51,948 nt of DNA from an uncultured Alistipes sp. (lineage in GTDB: Bacteria; Bacteroidota; Bacteroidia; Bacteroidales; Rikenellaceae). How positions within the stretch are numbered: position 1 is the first letter of the stretch; the number at the start of each line of letters is the position of its first letter. Below, piece after piece: positions 1-6,890 of this stretch. The notes under the pieces were generated by a model. That model was given only the letters and a program-made list of their open reading frames with translations, did not search any database and was not told the origin of the DNA. The DNA lies in contig CALUKI010000009.1 in the NCBI GenBank assembly GCA_944321175.1, positions 1-51,948 of the forward strand, read 5' to 3'. Both the position numbers and the translations under genes were made by a program.

Positions 1-195
1 GACATTATAGTGACATTTTTAGAATTAACCTTATTTTCTCAATGTCTAAAATTCATATTTATATTGTTGAAATACAATAATATACAACAGAACATAATGT
101 TATTGTTTGTCAGTAGCCTAATACCCCGTCAGCCGCTCGGCGGCGGGAGGGATGCCACACAATCTGCAAGCAGGGGCAGAAACGCTGTACAATCT
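1..195. other. non-coding left edge, downstream of dnaB
   Basis: This stretch lies 3' of the minus-strand helicase gene and is AT-rich up to about position 120. I see no convincing gene in it. A GC-rich inverted stretch near 127-150 followed, on the minus strand, by AT-rich sequence could help end transcription of the helicase gene, but it is not a clean terminator. The open frame on the plus strand here runs into the antisense of the helicase gene and looks spurious. Confidence 0.5.
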
Positions 196-1602
196 TTACT
201 CGGATTTCAAGCTGTCCGAATGGACAACACCGAAGTCGCATATGGTGGTCAGGCTTTCGTTATGACAAAAGGGAATGAAGCCTGTACAACCCTCGCGGTT
301 CTTTGCAATCGTCAGGCGGCCGACACCGCGAGCATCAATCATTCCGTATTTGCCGCCGTCGAACTCGCGGATGCCGTACACCGCCGGCCGGTCGATGAAG
401 ATCACCATATCGGCATCCTGCTCGATAGCTCCCGACTCGCGCAAATCGGAGAGCAACGGCATTTTATCCGCCCGCTCCTCTACCTTGCGAGACAACTGAG
501 CCAGCAGTAGTACGGGAATATTCAGCTCTTTGGACAACAGTTTGGCCGCACGGCTGATCTCCGCCACCTCACGTTCTCGGTTCACAGGACGCCGCTCCTC
601 GGCCGGTACATAAATCAGTTGCAGGTAGTCGATAATGATCATCCCGCACCGTCCCTTGTGTTGCATTGCGCGGGCCTTTGTACGAATCTGCGGCATCGAA
701 ACCAAAGCCCGATCGATAAGATACAACGGCAGCGGCCGCAATGTGTCGGCTCCCGTTTCAATCTGCCGCCAATCATCGGATGATATATTGCCGAGCCGGA
801 AATTCGTCGCATCAATATGCGAAGCTCCGACCAGCATTCGCCCTGCAAGTTGCATACGGGGCATCTCCAGCGAAAAATAGCAGACGGGAATCCCGACACG
901 CGCCGCAGCGAGGGCAAAATGCAGCGAAACGGCCGTTTTCCCCATGGCGGGACGGCCCGCCAGTACAACCAACTGTCCGCCGCGCCAACCGCCTGTAATA
1001 CGGTCGAGATGCGACAATCCGGTTGTAACTCCCACACATTCGCCACGAAGAGCGACTATTTGCCGCTGTTCGAGGTCATCGATTGCCTCTGCCAGCACCT
1101 CTTTTATAGAACGCACTTCGTCGGATCGGGACGCCAGGTCAGCAATACGCTCCACCTCCTGCCGTGCCCACTCAAGCATCTCGTCCGTATCGCCGCCAGA
1201 CTGTATGCGGGAGGCTAATTCTCGAGCGTAAAGCAGCATACGCCGACGACGTTCCATATCGGCCAATGCCTGTGCATGATGAAACACCTGTACGCCCGAC
1301 CCGACAGTCTGTGTAAGCCCGACAACGGTGTCGGCCGGAATACCGGCGGCATGCGCGTGCCGGACAACGGTTATCATGTCGGGCGTATCACCATTGTCGT
1401 CAAGCCGACAAATAATGCCATACAATGCGGCGTTTTCGGGATTGTAAAACGCATTTTCCGTCAGCACGGCGCGAACATCGGCCACATATTGCGGTTCGAG
1501 CAGCAGAGCCCCCAGGACAGCCGCTTCGAGCATCGCATCTTGCGGAATTGTAACGGTGTCGGCATCCGCATTACAGGGCCTGATACTTCGGTCGCGTTTC
1601 AT
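196..1602 (-). CDS. DnaB-family replicative helicase (mobile-element copy)
   Basis: This 468-aa protein is a hexameric replicative DNA helicase of the DnaB family, which unwinds the fork 5'-3' and recruits primase. An N-terminal DnaB domain spans about residues 20-120 and a RecA-like ATPase domain follows. Walker A GRPAMGKT is at 216-223, Walker B IIIDYLQL at 322-329, and the conserved LRESGAIEQDAD stretch is further on. Length is normal for the family. It overlaps the end of the preceding DUF6291 gene by 32 nt and is the last visible gene of a leftward operon that starts near the integrase. The context of integrase, excisionase-like protein and DUF6291 says this is the element's own helicase rather than the chromosomal dnaB; that is an inference. 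The family call is very secure. Confidence 0.93.
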   Translation of the reverse strand: MKRDRSIRPCNADADTVTIPQDAMLEAAVLGALLLEPQYVADVRAVLTENAFYNPENAALYGIICRLDDNGDTPDMITVVRHAHAAGIPADTVVGLTQTVGSGVQVFHHAQALADMERRRRMLLYARELASRIQSGGDTDEMLEWARQEVERIADLASRSDEVRSIKEVLAEAIDDLEQRQIVALRGECVGVTTGLSHLDRITGGWRGGQLVVLAGRPAMGKTAVSLHFALAAARVGIPVCYFSLEMPRMQLAGRMLVGASHIDATNFRLGNISSDDWRQIETGADTLRPLPLYLIDRALVSMPQIRTKARAMQHKGRCGMIIIDYLQLIYVPAEERRPVNREREVAEISRAAKLLSKELNIPVLLLAQLSRKVEERADKMPLLSDLRESGAIEQDADMVIFIDRPAVYGIREFDGGKYGMIDARGVGRLTIAKNREGCTGFIPFCHNESLTTICDFGVVHSDSLKSE

Positions 1603-2197
1603 CGTCGGAGATTATTTGTTGGGAGGAGGCAATGGCCGGAACCATCTCATCACGGCCCGCCCAGTTACGCACCGCAGCCCGCCAGTCTTTCATCCTGTTG
1701 CGTCCGATCATCCAGCCGTTGGCCGTATAGTAGTTGAAAAAACGCCCGGCATCCACTGTTAACCCCGTTTCGGAGATGTAGTCCTTTATCTCTTTTTGGG
1801 TCGGAGCAAGCGACATACACTCACGCTCATTCTCTCCACCTGTCCTATTCTCATTCTTATCCTCATTCAGAATAGTGTCGGTTATTTTTCGGTTGTTTCC
1901 AGCTTGTTTCTCGGTTGTTTTACACGCATTACGATTACCTTTCGGAGCACCGCCCATACATCCGTTGCGAAAACGGATCAGTCCCGACTCGATATTGGGG
2001 CGTATGGCCGTCCAACACAACCGACCCAACGAACCAAGCGTCGAGACATCCGGCTCTATCTGATCGAGGGCATAATCGGCAATGGCCTTATATAGTACCA
2101 GTTGCTCATCCGGTGAGGTCATTGCAACCGCATCACGGAAGCTGCGGAAGAAGGTGAAGCCCTGCCGCACCTTCTCCTTGTTGTCGGGATTCGGCAT
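1571..2197 (-). CDS. DUF6291-type protein, probable replication accessory protein
   Basis: This is a protein of about 208 aa starting at the ATG at 2197; an upstream ATG at 2224 would add nine residues but overlaps the preceding gene. The N-terminal 75 residues (FTFFRSFRDAVAMTSPDEQ onward) match the DUF6291 pattern seen in phage and element replication regions. A basic, Asn/Lys/Glu-rich linker follows, then a C-terminal segment with FFNYYTANGWMIGRNRMKDW, a pattern shared with replisome-organiser-like proteins that often sit directly before dnaB. I infer a role in loading the adjacent helicase. The gene is in an operon with its neighbours: 7 nt after the HTH gene and overlapping dnaB by 32 nt. 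The domain name is from memory and was not checked by a search. Confidence 0.7.
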   Translation of the reverse strand: MPNPDNKEKVRQGFTFFRSFRDAVAMTSPDEQLVLYKAIADYALDQIEPDVSTLGSLGRLCWTAIRPNIESGLIRFRNGCMGGAPKGNRNACKTTEKQAGNNRKITDTILNEDKNENRTGGENERECMSLAPTQKEIKDYISETGLTVDAGRFFNYYTANGWMIGRNRMKDWRAAVRNWAGRDEMVPAIASSQQIISDDETRPKYQAL

Positions 2198-2204
2198 ACG
2201 GCAA

Positions 2205-2564
2205 TCATTTTTTATTCCGGACACTGGTAGCGATGCGCATGGCGGCCTCGGCCCTGCGCTCCGACGGGCGAGTCATACGCTCCTCCATCCAAGCCAGGAG
2301 TTCACGTTTCGAGAATATGGTTCGCCGCCCGAACTTGCGATAGGGAATGTTGTCCTTATAGACGAGATTGTAGAGCGAGGCACGAGTCGTAGGTATGCCC
2401 TGTTCGGTTAGGAAGCGAGCCGCCTCCTCGACCGTCATGCCGTCGCTCTCGACAGCCTCGTTCTTGCGGCGGAAATCCGCCAACTTCGGGATAATGGCAC
2501 CTACGGCGTCACCGATCATTTCTTGCAGTTGCGCCGGGGTTGTTACGATAACCTTGCCTTCCAT
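2205..2564 (-). CDS. excisionase-like helix-turn-helix protein
   Basis: This is a protein of about 119 aa beginning MEGKVIVTTPAQLQEM. The longer frame upstream encodes a Cys/Phe-rich run that looks like translated promoter DNA, so the ATG at 2564 is preferred. Residues about 45-100 form a MerR/excisionase-type winged HTH (MTVEEAARFLTEQG ... LYNLVYKDNIPYRKFGRRTIF), the usual fold of Bacteroidetes element excisionases and small DNA-binding proteins. The position next to an integrase and att site suggests a recombination directionality factor or a regulator of the replication genes. A near-consensus promoter lies upstream at 2613-2644. A specific excisionase role is inferred. Confidence 0.8.
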   Translation of the reverse strand: MEGKVIVTTPAQLQEMIGDAVGAIIPKLADFRRKNEAVESDGMTVEEAARFLTEQGIPTTRASLYNLVYKDNIPYRKFGRRTIFSKRELLAWMEERMTRPSERRAEAAMRIATSVRNKK

Positions 2565-2612
2565 AGCTGTACTGTTTTTATTGTTCCACATTTGTCGGTA
2601 AACATCACACCG

Positions 2613-2644
2613 CAAAGTGAGGAATAAAAAACAACAGCGCCAAA
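2613..2644 (-). promoter_or_regulatory. putative promoter for the HTH-DUF6291-dnaB genes
   Basis: Reading the minus strand there is TTTG, exactly 20 nt, then TCACTTTG. This differs from the Bacteroidetes consensus (TTTG, 19-21 nt, TAnnTTTG) at one position of the -7 box. It sits about 50 nt before the chosen ATG at 2564 and supports that start over the longer frame. Confidence 0.5.
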
Positions 2645-2770
2645 AAACAGCCAAAAGGCAAACATATGCAAACAATGTTACCAACTGACAGATTACCGTG
2701 AAAACATATGACAACAAGAGCAAACAACCATTCGGGAAGCGGTGCGTTTTGTCCAGTCAAAGGCAGGAAA

Positions 2771-3190
2771 TCACCCTGATATTTTTGTGGATTTTTTTAA
2801 TTTTTCGATGGTTGATTCCACATCAATCCATATTTTACTTGACCGCTTCGTCCGTATTACCAGCAAATCCTTGCGACACCAATCGACGATTGTCTTGCGG
2901 TTGCGGCCCGTCGTACGTGCCATTTCGGAAACTGAGAGAATGTGCCTGTTCAGTGTACGGTCATAATGGGATTCGGCCGCCTCGTCTTGCAGAAAAGCCT
3001 CCAGCTTACGAACCGTGTCGGCAAACCGATGGCGCTGCCGGGTATCGGCCCGTTTGACGCGAAGATCCACGACACTCCAATCGAAATCGTCCTTGTCTAT
3101 ACCGAACCGACTACTGACCTCGGCGGCAATGGCACGTTGCAGCCTATACGAGAACTGCATCATGAATTTTCCGTATGCATAGCGTCCCAT
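2771..3190 (-). CDS. unknown protein with HTH-like C-terminal domain
   Basis: This 139-aa protein of unknown function lies 6 nt after the integrase stop on the same strand. The C-terminal third contains MARTTGRNRKTIVDWCRKDLL, which reads like a homeodomain/MerR-type HTH with a recognition helix, followed by a Lys-rich tail ending KLKKSTKISG. The N-terminal half is mixed alpha-helical and charged, with no motif I recognise. The tight spacing suggests co-transcription with the integrase, so a DNA-binding accessory or regulatory role in the element is plausible. An internal ATG at 3163 (MMQFSYRL) is an alternative start. Confidence 0.65.
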   Translation of the reverse strand: MGRYAYGKFMMQFSYRLQRAIAAEVSSRFGIDKDDFDWSVVDLRVKRADTRQRHRFADTVRKLEAFLQDEAAESHYDRTLNRHILSVSEMARTTGRNRKTIVDWCRKDLLVIRTKRSSKIWIDVESTIEKLKKSTKISG

Positions 3191-3196
3191 AGTTCA

Positions 3197-4414
3197 CTAA
3201 AATTGAGTTAGGAGTTCCGCATTGCGCTGCCGCTCCTCGCGTTCAAAACTGGCGAGGTAATTTTCGGTCGTTTTGAGGTCCTGGTGCCCCAAGCTCTCCG
3301 AAATATAGGCGATATTTGCACCTGCGCGTTTCAACACTGTAGCAAACGAATGCCGGGCAGTGTAGGTCGAAATGTTGCCGATGCCCAATGACTGCCCAAT
3401 GGCGCGCATCCTCACATTGATATATCCCGCCGCGGCGATGGTCTTGGCATGCCTCTGGGCCGCATCCTCGGTACCGTCCAGAATCGGGAAGATGAAGTTG
3501 TCCGCCGCCTTCCGGTTGCCCCAGCGGTCTATGATGGCCTGCATCCGCTCCGTGACGACGGCCCGAATCTCCTTGCGGGTTTTCGTTGTGCGCTCGGTCT
3601 TCTGGCGAACGAAACATATCTCCCCGTCCACGATGTTTCGATAACGCAGCTTTACGAAATCCGCCACGTTGATGCCGTTGCACAGATAGAGGAACAACCA
3701 GTAATCGCGATACCGCGCCGTCGTCACGCTGCCATCATCATAACTGGCAATCCGACCGATCTGTTCAAGCGTAAGCGCCATCTTGCGCCCCTCGCCCGCC
3801 TGTATCTCGTAACGGCCGCGGCCGAACGGATATTGGGCCTCCTTGATAATTCCGCTGCGACACGCATCGTTGAGAATAGCCCGCAGATGACGCATATGAA
3901 TCCCGATGGTCGTCGTGCTTTTCTGCTCCTTCAGAAGGAACTTCTCGTAGCGCCGCACCCACTCTACCGTAACGGTATCCATTGGGATATGCGCGCCGGC
4001 AAACCGCTCGATGCCATGCAATACGACACGGTACACCAACATGGAGCCGATGCGATCCTGCGCTTTGAGTTCGGCGATTTTGGCACTGAATGCCGAGTTG
4101 AGTAGCATATCACCGCTTTTGAGCCGCTTGTTCAGGCTGTCGAACGAGAAGGTGCCGAGGTTCGCCAGCTCCTCGACGGTATCGCGCACCACATTATAGC
4201 TGTTCTCAATGTCTTTGCGGACAGAAACCATATTGTGAGCCTTCGACGTCGGCATTGACTCCCACTCTTCAGGCCGAAGCGCTTTGCCCGTGGGATAATA
4301 TTGCCGCGAACGTTTGTAGGTTACCCGGATTTTGACCGGGAACCTGCCGTCTTTTTTCGGGTGGCTTGTGTCGATACAGGGAGCGACCGTGATGCCGTCT
4401 TTGGAGTAGTTCAT
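3197..4414 (-). CDS. tyrosine recombinase (site-specific integrase)
   Basis: This is an integrase of about 405 aa that catalyses integration and excision of the element at the adjacent tRNA-Phe site. An N-terminal arm-binding domain, a central SAM-like core-binding domain (about 110-205) and a C-terminal catalytic domain are visible. In the catalytic domain I see the beta-hairpin Lys region (RQKTERTTKTRKE), TARHSFAT with the second catalytic Arg, LGHQ, and the nucleophile Tyr in TTENYLA. The usual first catalytic Arg position reads GINVADF, with Asn instead of Arg, a variation I have seen in Bacteroidetes integrases. The start at 4414 (MNYSKDG) is downstream of a strong promoter and palindrome; ATGs at 4432 and 4450 are possible. 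Confidence in the family is high. Confidence 0.92.
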   Translation of the reverse strand: MNYSKDGITVAPCIDTSHPKKDGRFPVKIRVTYKRSRQYYPTGKALRPEEWESMPTSKAHNMVSVRKDIENSYNVVRDTVEELANLGTFSFDSLNKRLKSGDMLLNSAFSAKIAELKAQDRIGSMLVYRVVLHGIERFAGAHIPMDTVTVEWVRRYEKFLLKEQKSTTTIGIHMRHLRAILNDACRSGIIKEAQYPFGRGRYEIQAGEGRKMALTLEQIGRIASYDDGSVTTARYRDYWLFLYLCNGINVADFVKLRYRNIVDGEICFVRQKTERTTKTRKEIRAVVTERMQAIIDRWGNRKAADNFIFPILDGTEDAAQRHAKTIAAAGYINVRMRAIGQSLGIGNISTYTARHSFATVLKRAGANIAYISESLGHQDLKTTENYLASFEREERQRNAELLTQF

Positions 4415-4438
4415 GGCTGCCGTTTTTTGCATTCGGTT

Positions 4439-4471
4439 TTGTGTACCCATTTTTAGATTTTGGGTACACAA
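4439..4471. promoter_or_regulatory. perfect inverted repeat at the integrase transcription start
   Basis: The arms TTGTGTACCC (4439-4448) and GGGTACACAA (4462-4471) are perfect 10-bp inverted repeats separated by 13 nt. They lie just downstream of the integrase -7 box, at or just after the expected transcription start. This is where an operator or a 5'-end RNA hairpin would act. The binding protein is unknown; the integrase or one of the two element HTH proteins are candidates. Confidence 0.6.
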
Positions 4472-4479
4472 TTTCGACA

Positions 4480-4510
4480 CAAAGTTACGCAAACAGATGA
4501 AATAAGCAAA
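4480..4510 (-). promoter_or_regulatory. integrase promoter
   Basis: On the minus strand the sequence is TTTG (4507-4510), 19 nt, TAACTTTG (4480-4487). This is an exact match to the Bacteroidetes sigma-ABfr consensus. The expected start site is near 4473, giving a leader of about 60 nt before the ATG at 4414. Confidence 0.8.
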
Positions 4511-4605
4511 AAATCCGCGAAATAAAATCACTTGTTTTATACTGTTTTACAGTAAATTACAACAAAACACAAAAATCAGAGGAAATCTACAGAAACGCCC
4601 GTTAT

Positions 4606-4651
4606 AGGACTGAAAATCCTTGTGTCCCCGGTTCGATTCCTGGTGGTACCA
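4606..4651 (+). tRNA. 3' fragment of tRNA-Phe(GAA): right attachment site
   Basis: The sequence contains the 3' part of a tRNA: anticodon stem-loop AGGA-CTGAAAA-TCCT with anticodon GAA at 4612-4614, a T-arm GGTTCGATTCC, and the acceptor strand TGGTACC plus discriminator A at 4651. The 5' half is absent; bases before 4606 do not pair as a tRNA should, which places the homology boundary there. A T-stem C-T mismatch (positions 51-63 in tRNA numbering) is visible. This is the classic footprint of integrase-mediated insertion into a tRNA 3' end: the intact tRNA-Phe should be at the far left end of the element. It is not a functional tRNA. Confidence 0.88.
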
Positions 4652-4675
4652 CTTTGAAGAGAAGCAAAAAGTTGC

Positions 4676-4716
4676 AAAACCCTGATTTCCAGACGAAATC
4701 AGGGTTTTCTCTTTTT
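4676..4716 (+). terminator. rho-independent terminator of the original tRNA-Phe
   Basis: A perfect 14-bp stem (4676-4689 and 4695-4708) with a 5-nt loop is followed by CTCTTTTT. It sits 24 nt after the tRNA end on the chromosomal side, as expected if the original tRNA-Phe gene ended here before the element inserted. Confidence 0.85.
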
Positions 4717-4867
4717 CCAGGCAGCGCAAAAAACAGCGGTTTTCGGCACCTTCGGGTGGAGCAATCGGTGGAGATGAAAATCACCACGTTCACATGTTGG
4801 AAAATGTCGCCAGCATGGCGTGTTCTGTCTTGTGCGTATGATTCCTTTACGCGAAGAATGAAGAAAG

Positions 4868-5644
4868 TCAGATTTTCCAGATGGGATAATTAAAGACGTT
4901 CTCACCTCTCTTTTTGTGATAACAGATCGTGATAACAACAGCTAATGCAATGCTGATAATCCGGGCAATATTGGAAATCACGCCTCCCGCAGCGACTTCA
5001 GTACCTTCCATAGTGAAAACAAACCATGCTCCGTTCATCAGTATATGTAATCCGGCAGGAATCCATAGGTTGAAATTCCATTCGACGTACATCCAGCTGA
5101 AATAGAGTGCCCCGATAAAGGTTACGCCGAAAGCCGCAAGTGCCGAAAGAACATCGTGTCCTTGATAGAGATGCACGGAGCCAAAATAGAGGGCCGGTAA
5201 TATGACCGCCCAGAAGAATCCCGTTTTTGCATACCGGAAAAGCAACCCGAACATAAAAGCCCGGAACACCAGCTCCTCCTTGAACCCGGTCAGGATGGCC
5301 CTGTCATAAATCACGGAGCATGTCAATTCCGTATTGACGTTTCCGAAAACGGGAAATATGAGATACAGCGGCAGCACACACAGGAGTGCGATTCCGAATC
5401 CCTTGAGGATATTTCCACTCAATCCGAGAAAAGAAAACAACTCTTTCGGCTTGATTACGACGGTTGTCAGAATCAAAGCGACAAGAGTAAGGAGCAGTGC
5501 CTTTATCGACAGACCGAGGATCGAGTTGCCCGGTACGTCGAAAAGTGCGGTTACAAAGCCGATGTTTCTCCAGAAGAGAATGATAATCACGCTCGCAAGG
5601 ATGGAATAGAGTATTTTTGCCGCTTTTGATGTGAGTAGAATCAT
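4868..5644 (-). CDS. CPBP-family intramembrane metalloprotease (CAAX/Abi type)
   Basis: This is a 258-aa polytopic membrane protein with about seven hydrophobic segments. The three CPBP motifs are present in order: EELVFR at 123-128 (motif 1), FGSVH at 154-158 (motif 2) and HILMN at 200-204 (motif 3), which supply the Glu/His/Asn metal and catalytic residues. Relatives include CAAX prenyl proteases and bacteriocin-immunity or abortive-infection proteins; the bacterial substrate is usually unknown, and so it is here. The gene is monocistronic, sits just right of the att site, and is less GC-rich than the following gltX-galM block, so it may be recently acquired. The family call is secure, the role is not. 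Confidence 0.85.
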   Translation of the reverse strand: MILLTSKAAKILYSILASVIIILFWRNIGFVTALFDVPGNSILGLSIKALLLTLVALILTTVVIKPKELFSFLGLSGNILKGFGIALLCVLPLYLIFPVFGNVNTELTCSVIYDRAILTGFKEELVFRAFMFGLLFRYAKTGFFWAVILPALYFGSVHLYQGHDVLSALAAFGVTFIGALYFSWMYVEWNFNLWIPAGLHILMNGAWFVFTMEGTEVAAGGVISNIARIISIALAVVITICYHKKRGENVFNYPIWKI

Positions 5645-5768
5645 GATTTGACGAAGTTTGTTTTATCCTGTTAATTATCGGGCCATTCCCTCTTAAAGGG
5701 TTTCTTTCATGCGCCTGCCGGGCCTGCTGGAGAACGGGTTTCCGGCGAAGGGTTTCGTCGATATCGTG

Positions 5769-5802
5769 AAAAAAGCCCTCGACCTTCCGGTATGGGGGCT
5801 TT
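5769..5802 (-). terminator. terminator after galM
   Basis: On the minus strand, AAAGCCC (5796-5802) pairs with GGGCTTT (5772-5778), and the second arm runs into a six-T tract. It lies about 30 nt after the galM stop and is well placed to end the gltX-galM transcript. Confidence 0.65.
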
Positions 5803-5833
5803 GTACGGATGCAGGTTGTAGTTTCCGGAGGAA

Positions 5834-6889
5834 TCAGCAGACTCCGAAGCGGTAGACGATCTTCTGGCAGTAGGTCTCGCCCGGGTGGAGCAGCGGCGAC
5901 GGGAAGTCGGCGTGGTTCACGGCATCGGGGTAGTTCTGGCATTCGATGGCCACGCCGTCGTAGTCGGCATACTGTCCGCCGTGCTTGGTCTCGGGGCAGC
6001 CGCCCGCGAGCCAGTTACCCGTGTAGATCATCACGCTGGGTTGCGACGAGAGCACCTCGACTCGGCGGCCCGAACGCGGGTCGCGCAGCGTGCCCACCTC
6101 ACCCAGGATGTTGGGCTTCCAGCCGTCGATGACGAAGGGATGGTCGTATCCCTTGAAGTCGCGGATGTGGTTGAACTCGGCGTCGATGCCCGGTCGGAAC
6201 GTCCGGAACGTCCGGAAATCCTGCGGCGTACCCTTTACGTCGAGCAGCTGCCCCGTAGGGATCTGCCGCTCGTTCATTTCGAGCACCTTCGAGGCGTTGA
6301 GCTGCAGCTCGTGGTCGAGAACCGACCCGGAGTCTTCGCCCGCCAGGTTGAAATAGACGTGGTTCGTGAGATTCACGACGGTGGTCCGGTCGGTGCGGGC
6401 CAGATAGGTGATCTCCAGCGCGCAGTCGTCGTCGAAGTCGAAGATCGCCTCGACGCACAGCTCGCCCGGATAGCCCTGGTCGCCGTCCTCCGAAAGGAGC
6501 GACATCACCACGCGGTTGGTCTCCACACGGCTCTCCCAGACCCGGTTGGCAAAGTTCTTCGTGCCGCCGTGCAGGTGGTTCACGCCGTTGTTCACTTCGA
6601 GTGCGTACTCCTTGCCCTCGACGGTCATCCTGCCGTAGGCGATGCGGTTGGCGCAGCGGCCCACGCTCTTGCCGGCGGCGGCTCCGTCGTAGAAGTAGCC
6701 CTCGGGACGCTTGTAGCCCAGCACGACATCGGCCATGCGGCCTTCGCGGTCGGGCATCACGGCGGCGACGACTGCCGCGCCATAATTCGAGAGGCGCACC
6801 TCGGCGCCGCGGTCGTTGCGCAGCGTGTAGAGGATGATCGCCTCGCCTTCGGGGGTCATACCCCAGACATGCTGTTGGATATCTACCAT
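5834..6889 (-). CDS. galM: aldose 1-epimerase (galactose mutarotase), cytoplasmic
   Basis: This is a 351-aa galactose mutarotase, interconverting alpha- and beta-anomers of galactose or glucose for the Leloir pathway. There is no signal peptide, so it acts in the cytosol. Family landmarks are NHLHGG (His107), the catalytic acid in NLTNHVYFNL (His177) and the catalytic base Glu316 in VAIECQNYPDAVN. It begins 1 nt after the gltX stop, so the two are co-transcribed although functionally unrelated. A short in-frame expansion gives FRTFRTFRPG near residue 226, caused by a 9-nt tandem repeat. A second, exported paralog is encoded at 33941-35089. Confidence 0.92.
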   Translation of the reverse strand: MVDIQQHVWGMTPEGEAIILYTLRNDRGAEVRLSNYGAAVVAAVMPDREGRMADVVLGYKRPEGYFYDGAAAGKSVGRCANRIAYGRMTVEGKEYALEVNNGVNHLHGGTKNFANRVWESRVETNRVVMSLLSEDGDQGYPGELCVEAIFDFDDDCALEITYLARTDRTTVVNLTNHVYFNLAGEDSGSVLDHELQLNASKVLEMNERQIPTGQLLDVKGTPQDFRTFRTFRPGIDAEFNHIRDFKGYDHPFVIDGWKPNILGEVGTLRDPRSGRRVEVLSSQPSVMIYTGNWLAGGCPETKHGGQYADYDGVAIECQNYPDAVNHADFPSPLLHPGETYCQKIVYRFGVC

Positions 6890-6890
6890 C

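Noticed and set aside
10..510. Plus-strand ORF at the left edge
   Set aside because: Most of it is antisense to the dnaB 3' end; the rest is AT-rich non-coding DNA.
4547..4793. Minus-strand ORFs across the tRNA fragment encoding a peptide like VVPPGIEPGTQGFSVL
   Set aside because: This is the well-known spurious translation of the antisense of a tRNA 3' end; no gene-like context.
5713..5856. Short plus-strand frame starting MRLPGLLENGFPAKGF
   Set aside because: Protein-like at first glance, but it overlaps the galM terminator and the galM 3' end in antisense and has no promoter.
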